Part shown: piece by piece, positions 1 through 6,768 of the stretch
Numbering within the stretch: the stretch's first letter is position 1
Layout: each line of letters starts with the position of its first letter
From: Flavobacteriaceae bacterium
GTDB lineage: Bacteria > Bacteroidota > Bacteroidia > Flavobacteriales > Flavobacteriaceae
DNA: 7,975 bases
Assembly (NCBI GenBank): GCA_030590765.1
Contig: JAUVCP010000083.1
Span: 1-7,975 of the forward strand
Direction: 5' to 3'
Position numbers and translations under genes: made by a program
The notes under the pieces: generated by a model
Told to the model about the DNA's origin: nothing
Database searches by the model: none
Seen by the model: only the letters and a program-made list of their open reading frames with translations

Positions 1-128
1 AAATATCCAACGTGAGTGCTTGCACTAACAACAGTATCTCCTTGCACTTTTAATTTGATCATCATGTTTCCGGTAATTCCGGGGTGCTGAGGACCTATAT
101 ATAACGTAGTTTCTTTTTCTCTTACCAT
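1..128 (-). CDS. NuoD/MbxL-like catalytic-arm subunit, 5' part only (truncated by window edge)
   Basis: Reading the minus strand from the ATG at 128 gives 42 intact codons, running off the left edge without a stop. The protein has IGPQHPG at residues 11-17 and ends in STHVGY, which matches the N-terminus of the 49-kDa/NuoD and group-4 hydrogenase large-subunit family (GPQHPxxHG ... PHIGYLHRG). In complex I this subunit lines the quinone site with NuoB; in hydrogenases its relatives hold the NiFe centre. The Ni-ligand CxxC positions lie outside the window, so hydrogenase activity cannot be judged here. The second His of the complex I motif is Thr19. The start follows the stop of the NuoC-like gene by two bases, so translation is probably coupled. 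The family call is firm; the reaction is not known. Confidence 0.9.
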   Translation of the reverse strand, partial: MVREKETTLYIGPQHPGITGNMMIKLKVQGDTVVSASTHVGY

Positions 129-130
129 GG

Positions 131-703
131 CTATTCTCTTGAATATTTTTTAGCAAATTCAGGAACTTTTGCTCCACTTCTTTCGTTAATTACTTCTCTA
201 ACATCTTTTGCATCTTCTCTTCCTGGTCTTGAGTAAAATGTTTCTGCAGCATATTTATGTGTATCAAATTCTTTTCGCATAGGCGGAATTTGATCCCAGT
301 CTTCTAATATAAATTCGTGTTCACCAACTAATCCAGGGAATTCAATACCAAACATTTCACGCATTTCTCGTTCATAAGTATTTGCCTGATCCCAGATGGT
401 ATCAATATTTTCCATTTCCGGTTTTTCTCTGTCAATTCTGGTTTTTACAAAAAGGGTAATTTTCTCAACAGGAGAGTAAACAGTGTAAACCAATTCAAAT
501 TTTCCCTGATCTATCCAATCCACACATGTCATGTGAGCCAAATGAATATACCCAAGTTGTTTTTTTACAAACAGAAGAATTCCGGAAACCATATTTTTAT
601 CAGCAAGAACTTCTACACGACGATCTCTGATAACTTTTCCTTCCACTTCAAATGCAGCTAGAACAGCATCCAGTAATTTATTTTCTTTAATTAAATCATT
701 CAT
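131..703 (-). CDS. NuoC/MbxK-like 30-kDa subunit
   Basis: This 190-residue soluble protein belongs to the complex I 30-kDa (NuoC) family. The signature is at residues 104-124: W104, then Y110-E-R-E, and M117-F-G-I followed by F122-P-G. A second conserved patch, PPMRKEF, is at 140-146. It has no cysteine cluster motif and no membrane segment, as expected for a structural subunit that clamps the NuoB- and NuoD-like subunits together on the cytoplasmic side. It is a stand-alone gene, not fused to NuoD. It begins at ATG 703, 21 nt after the NuoB-like stop, in a leader with no Shine-Dalgarno sequence. It ends in TAG two bases before the NuoD-like start. Its length is normal for the family. In Mbx-type nomenclature it would be subunit K. 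Confidence 0.93.
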   Translation of the reverse strand: MNDLIKENKLLDAVLAAFEVEGKVIRDRRVEVLADKNMVSGILLFVKKQLGYIHLAHMTCVDWIDQGKFELVYTVYSPVEKITLFVKTRIDREKPEMENIDTIWDQANTYEREMREMFGIEFPGLVGEHEFILEDWDQIPPMRKEFDTHKYAAETFYSRPGREDAKDVREVINERSGAKVPEFAKKYSRE

Positions 704-724
704 AATTTAAATGTTTAGGATAGT

Positions 725-1270
725 TTACCAGTTATAATCCGGCATTTTCCAGTTTTTGATGATCTTTTTTTGATTGGTTCGGTAATGCTCTAAATTTTCA
801 CGGTATTTTTCACCATTATTTGCTTTACCTGCCATGATCAATTCCTGTAATTTTACAAAACCAGAGATTACAGCTTCAGGTCGTGGCATACATCCATTGA
901 TATATACGTCAACAGGTAAATATTGATCTAATCCATTGATTGTGTTATAGCTATCATAATACATTCCACCATTGATCGTACAAGATCCAAATCCAATTAC
1001 ATATTTAGGTTCCTGCATTTGTTCGTAAACTCTGATCACACGTTTTAAGGTTTTTGTAGAAAGATAACCGGTAATCAATAATACATCCGCCTGACGGGGA
1101 GTTGCAGCACCCCTAATTCCGAAACGTTCGGCATCATACCGAGATGTCATCGTTGCCGGAATTTCAATTGCACCACATCCTGTTCCATAAGCCAACACAA
1201 ATAATGAATGCTTACGGGCAAAATTCTGGATATAATTTACAATTTTTTGTGAATTTTTATCATTTTCCAT
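725..1270 (-). CDS. NuoB/MbxJ-like iron-sulfur subunit with an incomplete cysteine set
   Basis: This 181-residue protein is of the PSST/NuoB family, which carries the terminal [4Fe-4S] cluster (N2 in complex I, the proximal cluster in group-4 hydrogenases). Conserved blocks are YGTGCGAIEI (28-37), ATPRQADVLLITG (56-68), EPKYVIGFGSC (87-97), GGMYYDSY (101-108), and PVDVYINGCMPRPEA (119-133). The visible cysteine ligands are Cys32, Cys97 and Cys127. Complex I has two adjacent cysteines at the first site, but here Cys32 is followed by Gly33. The hydrogenase-type CxxC is absent too. The C-terminal 30 or so residues are charged and specific to this protein. The ATG start at 1270 follows the NuoH-like stop by 15 nt, across a purine-rich (GAA)4 tract. 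The family is certain; the electron acceptor is unknown. Confidence 0.95.
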   Translation of the reverse strand: MENDKNSQKIVNYIQNFARKHSLFVLAYGTGCGAIEIPATMTSRYDAERFGIRGAATPRQADVLLITGYLSTKTLKRVIRVYEQMQEPKYVIGFGSCTINGGMYYDSYNTINGLDQYLPVDVYINGCMPRPEAVISGFVKLQELIMAGKANNGEKYRENLEHYRTNQKKIIKNWKMPDYNW

Positions 1271-1271
1271 T

Positions 1272-1283
1272 TTCTTCTTCTTC
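1272..1283 (-). repeat. (GAA)4 purine tract upstream of the NuoB-like start
   Basis: Four GAA triplets on the minus strand fill the 15-nt spacer between the NuoH-like stop and the NuoB-like ATG at 1270. It is the most purine-rich leader in the operon and may aid ribosome binding in the absence of a standard Shine-Dalgarno sequence. The microsatellite could also vary in copy number. Function is not shown by sequence. Confidence 0.55.
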
Positions 1284-1285
1284 TT

Positions 1286-2236
1286 TTAATTTATATAAAC
1301 TGCCCAAAGCACTCCAATAACTCCTAGAGCTGTAGGCCATCCCCAAAAATATCTTATTGCCTGCTCTGTTCGATATCTAGGATTGATCCATCCGTAAAAA
1401 ACAGGGATCATATAGAGCAAAAATGTTTTAACAAGTAATATGCCAATTCCGGCAAGTGTAGCTAAAATTCCACTATCATCTGCATTTCCAGCTCCACCAA
1501 AAAATAAGTGAACATAAAGAGTTAATTTGATAAAAGCAAAAACAGCTCCACCACTCATCATGGTTCCTAAATATTTACCTCCGAATTCTGATACGGGCCC
1601 AGAAGCTAATTCTGCAGGAGCGCCAACAATATCAAATGGTGAATAACGAAACATACCCAAAGAAGCAAACAAAGCTGCCAAAAAAGCAAAAGGATTTGCA
1701 AAAACATTCCATACGCCTGTTTCGTGTTGAATTTGTGTAAGATCCTGAACTGAAGTTGTTTGATATTGTATCATTAAGGCAACCAATGCCAAAACGAAAG
1801 GAATTTCATAACCAACCATTTGGCTCAACCCCCTGGTAACACCAATTGCGGAATTTGGATTTCCTGTTTGACCGGCACCTAGTGCCATTCCTAAAGATCC
1901 GAAAACCATCATATACAATAAGAAAATCAAATCACCATGAAATGACAGGTTTGGAAACCATAAATTACCATTTAAAATAGGGATAAACATCAATACAGTT
2001 ACTGCAGCTATAATAATCCATACAGGAGCCATGTGCCCCATAAATCCGTGTGCAATATTGGTTTTTTTACTTTGTAGTTTAAGTAGATCTAAAAAGTTTT
2101 GATAAAACGGTGGTCCAAATCTATTTTGTACTCTGGCAGTTAGTTTTCTAACAATTCCACCATAGGTCATACCAACCGCAAAAGCCATAATGGTGGTTAA
2201 AATTGCTCCAAATATTTTTAATCCTAAATCTTCCAT
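1286..2236 (-). CDS. NuoH/MbxM-like membrane coupling subunit (complex I subunit 1 family)
   Basis: This 316-residue polytopic membrane protein has about eight hydrophobic segments. Family hallmarks are ARVQNRFGPPFYQ (34-46) after TM1, GVTRGLSQMVGYEIP (132-146) with Arg135 and Glu144, and RYSPFD (197-202) followed by Glu209, GP and Glu217. In complex I and its hydrogenase relatives this subunit anchors the peripheral arm and passes the redox-driven conformational or charge signal to the antiporter modules. In complex I the loop after PFD is rich in Glu (PEAESEL type). Here it reads IVGAPAEL, keeping only the third Glu. Its place between the antiporter subunits and the NuoB-like gene is that of mbxM in mbx/mbs operons. 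The start is ATG at 2236, preceded by an AT-rich 42-nt spacer without a Shine-Dalgarno sequence. Confidence 0.94.
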   Translation of the reverse strand: MEDLGLKIFGAILTTIMAFAVGMTYGGIVRKLTARVQNRFGPPFYQNFLDLLKLQSKKTNIAHGFMGHMAPVWIIIAAVTVLMFIPILNGNLWFPNLSFHGDLIFLLYMMVFGSLGMALGAGQTGNPNSAIGVTRGLSQMVGYEIPFVLALVALMIQYQTTSVQDLTQIQHETGVWNVFANPFAFLAALFASLGMFRYSPFDIVGAPAELASGPVSEFGGKYLGTMMSGGAVFAFIKLTLYVHLFFGGAGNADDSGILATLAGIGILLVKTFLLYMIPVFYGWINPRYRTEQAIRYFWGWPTALGVIGVLWAVYIN

Positions 2237-2278
2237 TTTAATAGTCTAAATTTCTTTAGTAATATTTTATTTTAATCT
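2237..2278 (-). other. Longest intergenic spacer in the operon (42 nt)
   Basis: This AT-rich spacer separates the NuoL-like stop from the NuoH-like start. It contains a short inverted repeat (2246-2259; 5-bp stem of CTAAA/TTTAG with a GAAA loop on the transcribed strand), which is too weak to be a convincing terminator. I see no clear promoter matching the Bacteroidota -33 TTTG / -7 TAnnTTTG pattern. The operon is probably transcribed straight through. Confidence 0.4.
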
Positions 2279-4138
2279 TTAATTAGCGAATAAGGTATCT
2301 TTAAGCAGTAATAAAATCACTAAAAAGATTACAACAAATATGGCATATGTTTGTCCGTTTCCAGTATAGATTTTCCTTGTAAAATCGAATAGAGCTTCAA
2401 CTGCATTACCAAGATCACTCCATATTTTGTTCATGCTGCGCTTGTAAAGTGGTGCAGCAGCTCTTTCAAATGGTTTAAAGTAATCTAATTGATAAGATAG
2501 ATTTTCATTTTCAGTTGGAATTTCACCACCTGTTGAAATATCTTTAGTACCTACATCTTTTGTGCCTTTATATCCTTTTATTGTTAAGAAAGCAAAAATG
2601 ACAACAAAAACCACTCCAATGGACATACTGATATGACCCATATTTGATTCTAATCCCCATACATTGATCAATATTGACATATCCCAGTTTACATCATTAA
2701 ACCCTAAGTAATGCATTCCATGTGCTATAGGTTCAAATAATACACCTGGAAAAGTTCCTGTGATTATTAAAATAATAGCAAGAATTACCATAGGAATTAA
2801 CATAGTGACCGGAGCTTCTTTTACATGAGCTGTATCTGTTTCTTCCTGCCCGAGGAATAATCCGTAAAGGAATCTATAGCTATATAAAAATGCAGCAGTA
2901 CTTGAGAAGAAAATAACGATCACTAAAAAATAATTATTTGATTCGGTAATCAAAGCCTCATACAACATCCATTTTCCTACAAAACCTCCTAATGGTGGTA
3001 CACCGGCAAGTGCTATGATAGAAACCAAAGCAACAAAAAATGTCCATGGCATTCTTCTGATCAATCCGGATATTTTTGTCATATCTGTAGTTCCTGCTTG
3101 TTTTTCAACAGCACCAACCACCATAAATAATGCACCTTTAAAAACACCGTGAACGATTGCCAAAAATAAGGCAGCCATCACACCGAGTTTAGTTCCTGTG
3201 GATAAACCAACAATAATATAACCTAATTGAGCAACGGATGAGTAAGCCAGTATTTTTTTTGCATCAGTTTGAATTAAGGCGTAAATAGTAGCCATTACGG
3301 CTGTAATTCCTCCAAGCCATCCAAGTGTATAACGTAAAGCTACAATTGAACTGGCATTCTCAGTATTTGTATAAGAATAAGCGCTGGCAAGAACAAGTCC
3401 CATACCTAAGATTCCCATTTTTGACATGGCTCCTGAGAAAAGAACCGTAAATGACATTGGAGATTTTGCGTAAGCTTTAGGAGCCCAAACATGTAAAGGC
3501 ATTAGTGCTGCTTTAATAGCAAAACCAACTAACAACATGATTGGAATATATATATGATCAGAAAAGCTAAATGCTCCTTTTTGCATAGCTTCAATAATGA
3601 TATATGTATCATAATGTGCTTTGATAAATACTATTGCAGTAAGCATTGCATAAGCACCGATCGCACTAAAGATCATATATTTCATACCAATTTTACGAGT
3701 ATTGTAACCATCATAAATCACTAACAAATAAGAGGACCAGGTCATGATCTCCCAAAAGATAAAGAAACTGATAAAATCCTGACTAAAAATAATACCGATC
3801 ATACCGGCAACTGTAAGCAGGTAATTGGAATAGAAAAAACCTAATCTTTCTTTACCCTGCATATATTGTATAGAGTATAAAGAAGCTAAAGTGGATAAAC
3901 CTAAAACAATCATTGCAAATAAATAAGTGTAATAGGTAACTCCGAATTGCATTTGTATTTCACCCATAGTGAACTGATAGGATTCTCCTACGGTTACCTG
4001 AGTAAAGAATAAAGTACTAACAACAGCAATGATAATAAATGTAACTACGCCGCTTATTTTAGGGATTACTTTATTTATTAGGAATACCAATAAAGCTCCT
4101 GAGAATAATAGACTTATGATTGAGAAAAAAATATTCAT
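2279..4138 (-). CDS. NuoL/MbxH'-like antiporter subunit with C-terminal lateral-helix extension
   Basis: This 619-residue protein is a proton-conducting membrane transporter of the NuoL/M/N-MrpA/D family. Core motifs, numbered from the ATG at 4138, are FFIFWEIM with Glu130 in TM5; GFAIKAALMPLHVWAPKAY with Lys209 in TM7; Lys240 in TM8; DAKKILAYSS with Lys294; VHGVFKG with His330 and Lys334; and GFVGKW with Lys389. The full ion-path charge set is therefore present. The last 120 or so residues carry an amphipathic stretch (YFKPFERAAAPLYKR, about 553-567), then YTGNGQTYA and a final TM. This resembles the lateral helix and terminal anchor of NuoL and group-4 subunits, and may replace a separate MbhI. 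A TTG three codons upstream (4147) is possible, but it sits inside a tandem repeat, so I prefer ATG 4138. In the mbx order this is H'. Confidence 0.93.
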   Translation of the reverse strand: MNIFFSIISLLFSGALLVFLINKVIPKISGVVTFIIIAVVSTLFFTQVTVGESYQFTMGEIQMQFGVTYYTYLFAMIVLGLSTLASLYSIQYMQGKERLGFFYSNYLLTVAGMIGIIFSQDFISFFIFWEIMTWSSYLLVIYDGYNTRKIGMKYMIFSAIGAYAMLTAIVFIKAHYDTYIIIEAMQKGAFSFSDHIYIPIMLLVGFAIKAALMPLHVWAPKAYAKSPMSFTVLFSGAMSKMGILGMGLVLASAYSYTNTENASSIVALRYTLGWLGGITAVMATIYALIQTDAKKILAYSSVAQLGYIIVGLSTGTKLGVMAALFLAIVHGVFKGALFMVVGAVEKQAGTTDMTKISGLIRRMPWTFFVALVSIIALAGVPPLGGFVGKWMLYEALITESNNYFLVIVIFFSSTAAFLYSYRFLYGLFLGQEETDTAHVKEAPVTMLIPMVILAIILIITGTFPGVLFEPIAHGMHYLGFNDVNWDMSILINVWGLESNMGHISMSIGVVFVVIFAFLTIKGYKGTKDVGTKDISTGGEIPTENENLSYQLDYFKPFERAAAPLYKRSMNKIWSDLGNAVEALFDFTRKIYTGNGQTYAIFVVIFLVILLLLKDTLFAN

Positions 4139-4141
4139 GTC

Positions 4142-4165
4142 TTTCAAATTTTCAAATTTTCAAAT
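4142..4165 (-). repeat. Three perfect tandem copies of an 8-bp unit (ATTTGAAA on the minus strand)
   Basis: The copies occupy 4142-4149, 4150-4157 and 4158-4165 (TTTCAAAT on the plus strand). The array starts on the first base of the mrpD-like stop codon and fills nearly all of the 26-nt spacer before the NuoL-like ATG. The unit length is not a multiple of three and the array is essentially non-coding. Short repeats of this kind are frequent, in my experience, in intergenic DNA of Bacteroidota. One copy supplies an in-frame TTG that could be mistaken for a start. Confidence 0.9.
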
Positions 4166-5658
4166 TATTGAATTGCTGATTCTGCATTTAAAACAAACTT
4201 GATATAAGATGCTTTATCTAATAAAATATCTGCCGCATTATGGAAATATCCAGTAACAAGATCTGGATAAACTCCTACTACTAAAATAATTACTCCTAAA
4301 ACCGCCATAGCGAATAAAGCTTGTGGTGTTGGCTTATAAATTTCAATTTCATTTTCCTCTTCAGAAAAATATAATTTCCCAATTACTCTGAAATAATAAA
4401 CAATCTCAACAATACTTACAGCCAAAATGGTTACAATTAAAAAGATCATATTTTTATCGGCAGCAGCGGTTAGTATATACAACTTACTCCAAAAACCGGA
4501 GAATGGAGGTAAACCTACAATTGCAAAAGCACCCAAAGCAAAAAGTATTGAAATAAAAGGTAATTTTTTATAGATTCCGTTTAGGGAGTTAATGGTTTTA
4601 TCTTTTGAATTATACATTAAAATACTACCTGTCATAAACAGTAAACTTTTTATGATTGCATGGTTGAATAGTAAGAACATGGCAGCAAAAACAGCTTCTT
4701 TGGTTCCTATTCCAAAGGCAACTAAAGCCAGTCCCATTTGACCTATACTTGAATAGGCGAGCATTCTTTTTAAGTTGGTTTGTTTTAAGGCAGCAGCCTC
4801 TGCAATGATCATGGTGATCAAACCGGCTATTATCAAAAATTCATAGGCGCCATCAATATCAAAAAGTGTAAAAATAATTCTTATCAATCCGTAAACTCCG
4901 GCTTTAGCCACAATACCTGCAAATGCTACACTTGTAGGGCCTGGAGCTTGTGAATATGCATCCGGCACCCATCCGTTTAACGGGAATAATTCTGCTTCAA
5001 TACCAAATCCAACAATAAATAATATAAGTATGGTTGCTTTGATTCCGGAAGGAACAGTATGCATTCTTTCGGCAATTTCAGCCATATTTAAAGTCCCTAC
5101 TTGTGTGTATAAAATTAAAATTGCAAGAAGAATCAGGGTTGAGGCGAATCCACCAATAAGTAAGTATTTAAAACCTGCCTCTGCACCGTCTCTTTCTCTG
5201 TAAAAGGCAGTTAATGAGATAGCGGTAATTGCAACAATTTCTAAAAATACAAATAGGTTGAAAATATCACCGGTGATTATAATTCCGATAGCACCGGTAA
5301 TCATCATCATTTGCAGAATGTTATAGGTTCTTAATTCTCCTCGGTCAATTACTTGTTTAAATCGGTATCCGTACATCCAAATCAAAAATCCGAGTACAGA
5401 AATCAGACTTACTAAAAACCCACTAAACGGAGTAATGATTAAATTGATGCCAAAAGGGGCTTTCCAACCTGCAATTACTTCAGAAACATAACCAAATTCA
5501 TTAACCTGTTGCATTAGAACAACAGATATAATGATATTATAGAACATGACAAATCCAGGAATGATTCTTGGCAATTCTTTGTTTATCTTTGATAACAAAG
5601 GAATTGCAAATGCAGCAATAAGCGGCACAAATATATAATGTATGGGAGTTATTACCAT
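4165..5658 (-). CDS. mrpD: MrpD/MbxH-like antiporter subunit
   Basis: This 497-residue polytopic protein (about 14 TM) is of the MrpD/NuoN-M antiporter family. Motifs are ITGDIFNLFVFLEI with Glu140 (TM5); GFGIEAELFPLNGWVPDAY (218-235); IVAKAGVYG with Lys252; TNLKRMLAYSSIGQMG with Lys297; FNHAIIKSLLF with His333 and Lys337; and LPPFSGFWSK with Lys392. Most ion-translocation residues are present, but the TM7 position that is normally Lys is Glu221 here (codon GAA, 4996-4998). The length is typical for MrpD, with no lateral-helix extension. The ATG at 5658 overlaps the preceding MrpC-like gene by seven bases (ATGGTAA), indicating translational coupling. In mbx/mbs nomenclature this is H. In the complex it should form one of two cation-moving modules; whether H+ or Na+ is moved cannot be read from sequence. 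Confidence 0.93.
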   Translation of the reverse strand: MVITPIHYIFVPLIAAFAIPLLSKINKELPRIIPGFVMFYNIIISVVLMQQVNEFGYVSEVIAGWKAPFGINLIITPFSGFLVSLISVLGFLIWMYGYRFKQVIDRGELRTYNILQMMMITGAIGIIITGDIFNLFVFLEIVAITAISLTAFYRERDGAEAGFKYLLIGGFASTLILLAILILYTQVGTLNMAEIAERMHTVPSGIKATILILFIVGFGIEAELFPLNGWVPDAYSQAPGPTSVAFAGIVAKAGVYGLIRIIFTLFDIDGAYEFLIIAGLITMIIAEAAALKQTNLKRMLAYSSIGQMGLALVAFGIGTKEAVFAAMFLLFNHAIIKSLLFMTGSILMYNSKDKTINSLNGIYKKLPFISILFALGAFAIVGLPPFSGFWSKLYILTAAADKNMIFLIVTILAVSIVEIVYYFRVIGKLYFSEEENEIEIYKPTPQALFAMAVLGVIILVVGVYPDLVTGYFHNAADILLDKASYIKFVLNAESAIQ

Positions 5659-6047
5659 TTTAAAGATTTTATTTGATCAATTTTAGCTGTATTGTGATGC
5701 TTGTATAACCTAATTACCAATGAAAGAGCAACGGCTGTAATAGCAAATCCAATGATAATGGCCGTTAATACCAATGCCTGTGGAACGGGATCTACCATTC
5801 TGTTGGCTGCATTTTCATTTCCAGGTGAAAAGATAGGAGCAGTACCATTTTGTAGATATCCTATTCCTACAAAAAGTAAGTGTACTCCTGCATCAAGAAT
5901 GGTTAGACCGATAACGATCTTTACCAGATTCTTTTTTATTAATATCGCATATAAGCCAATAAGCATCAATATAATGGCAGTTCCGTAAACACTCCAAGTG
6001 ATCACTTCATGATATTTTGTAAAAACTTCATTAAACTGTTCTTGCAT
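5652..6047 (-). CDS. mrpC: MrpC/NuoK/MbxG-like small membrane subunit
   Basis: This 131-residue protein has three predicted TM segments. It has the MrpC/NuoK family pattern GLYAILIKKNLVKIVIGLTI in TM1-2, then LDAGVHLLFVGIG with Asp52, a loop NGTAPIFSPG, and the very conserved DPVPQALVLTAIIIGFAIT (about 86-104). It is slightly longer than Bacillus-type MrpC because of an N-terminal extension and a basic C-terminal tail. I take ATG 6047 as the start: it overlaps the previous stop as TGATG, a common coupling arrangement. A GTG one codon upstream (6050) would add a single residue. In Mrp and Mbh complexes this subunit packs between the B/D' subunits and the MrpD-like antiporter, and is part of the membrane ion path. 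Confidence 0.92.
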   Translation of the reverse strand: MQEQFNEVFTKYHEVITWSVYGTAIILMLIGLYAILIKKNLVKIVIGLTILDAGVHLLFVGIGYLQNGTAPIFSPGNENAANRMVDPVPQALVLTAIIIGFAITAVALSLVIRLYKHHNTAKIDQIKSLKW

Positions 6048-6766
6048 CACTTATTTGGTTTTATTTTTAATAAAATATCTAATATTCCTGTTAATTCAAC
6101 AGCAACTTTAAATCCGACAACTATATAAATAATTGGAATCAATCCACCGCTGATCAATGTATTCAATACGCCAACTTCCGGAATATTTTCAAGGAATGTA
6201 TTTCCTGATAGTAATCCCCAGATTCCTATTCCTACAAAACTTAGTCCGGCTAAACTTTCTATCCAAACCATTCTATTATGATCTGTATTAAATCCTTTGT
6301 AGGATATGAGCATGAGTAAAAATCCGGTTGCTACGATCGTTCCTCCCTGGAACCCTCCTCCTGGTGTTAAATGACCGTGAATAAAAACATATATTCCTAA
6401 CAAAACTATTACAGGGAACAATACCCGTGCACCTGTTCTCATTATTCTTGAAGAAGGTAAGCTTAATCGTTCTGCATCTTCCTCTTCTCTTTTTCTTCGG
6501 TATAAGATACTGGCTAAACCTGTAGATGCTAAAAATAATACAGTAACTTCTCCTAATGTATCTAAACCTCTGTAATTTACAACAATAGCGGTTACAACAT
6601 TGGAAACTTTTGTTTTAACAGGAGTATTATTTAGATAATATCCAGCAACTGTTTCATTAGATGCTACTTCACCAATCCTGTTGTCCCCGAAAGGGATATC
6701 CATAAACGTTTTAGTCATAAAAAAACCAAAAACAGCTAATAATATAATGACAAATACTTTCTTCAT
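6047..6766 (-). CDS. Fused MbhE-like (MrpA C-terminal) + MrpB/MbhF-like subunit
   Basis: This 239-residue membrane protein has two recognisable parts. Residues 1-90 resemble MbhE / the far C-terminus of MrpA: an N-terminal TM, a short exported or luminal loop, then VTAIVVNYRGLDTLGEVTVL (58-77). Residues 105-239 are an MrpB/MnhB domain with HGHLTPGGGFQGGTIVATGF (130-149) and further TM segments up to ELTGI. A charged linker, RRKREEEDAER (90-100), joins them. In Pyrococcus mbh, E and F are separate genes; in Mrp operons the first part belongs to MrpA. A join here explains why no separate E gene is seen, as I recall is also the case in mbx (A B C D F). ATG 6766 lies two bases after the DUF4040-type stop. 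The domain calls are firm. Confidence 0.9.
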   Translation of the reverse strand: MKKVFVIILLAVFGFFMTKTFMDIPFGDNRIGEVASNETVAGYYLNNTPVKTKVSNVVTAIVVNYRGLDTLGEVTVLFLASTGLASILYRRKREEEDAERLSLPSSRIMRTGARVLFPVIVLLGIYVFIHGHLTPGGGFQGGTIVATGFLLMLISYKGFNTDHNRMVWIESLAGLSFVGIGIWGLLSGNTFLENIPEVGVLNTLISGGLIPIIYIVVGFKVAVELTGILDILLKIKPNK

Positions 6767-6768
6767 AA

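Noticed and set aside
725..1270. [NiFe]-hydrogenase small subunit
   Set aside because: The N-terminal CxxC of group-4 hydrogenase small subunits is absent (GTGCGAIE instead). The large-subunit Ni ligands are outside the window, so this is a provisional rejection.
1..2236. Ordinary respiratory complex I (nuo) operon
   Set aside because: Mrp E/F/G/B subunits are embedded in the same operon, no NuoA, NuoJ or NuoE/F/G genes are seen, and N2/quinone-site residues are altered.
2246..2259. Inverted repeat with a GAAA loop as a transcription terminator or processing site
   Set aside because: The stem has only 5 bp with one G-C pair and no clear U-tract after it; such repeats are expected by chance in AT-rich DNA.
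4139..4147. TTG start extending the NuoL-like protein by three residues
   Set aside because: The TTG lies inside the 8-bp tandem repeat; ATG 4138 gives a normal hydrophobic N-terminus.
5701..5988. 95-residue open frame on the plus strand
   Set aside because: It is wholly antisense to the conserved MrpC/NuoK-like gene, has low-complexity composition and no family motif; a shadow frame.
6048..6050. GTG start for the MrpC-like gene
   Set aside because: It adds a single residue; the ATG at 6047 makes the usual TGATG overlap with the upstream stop and is the simpler choice.
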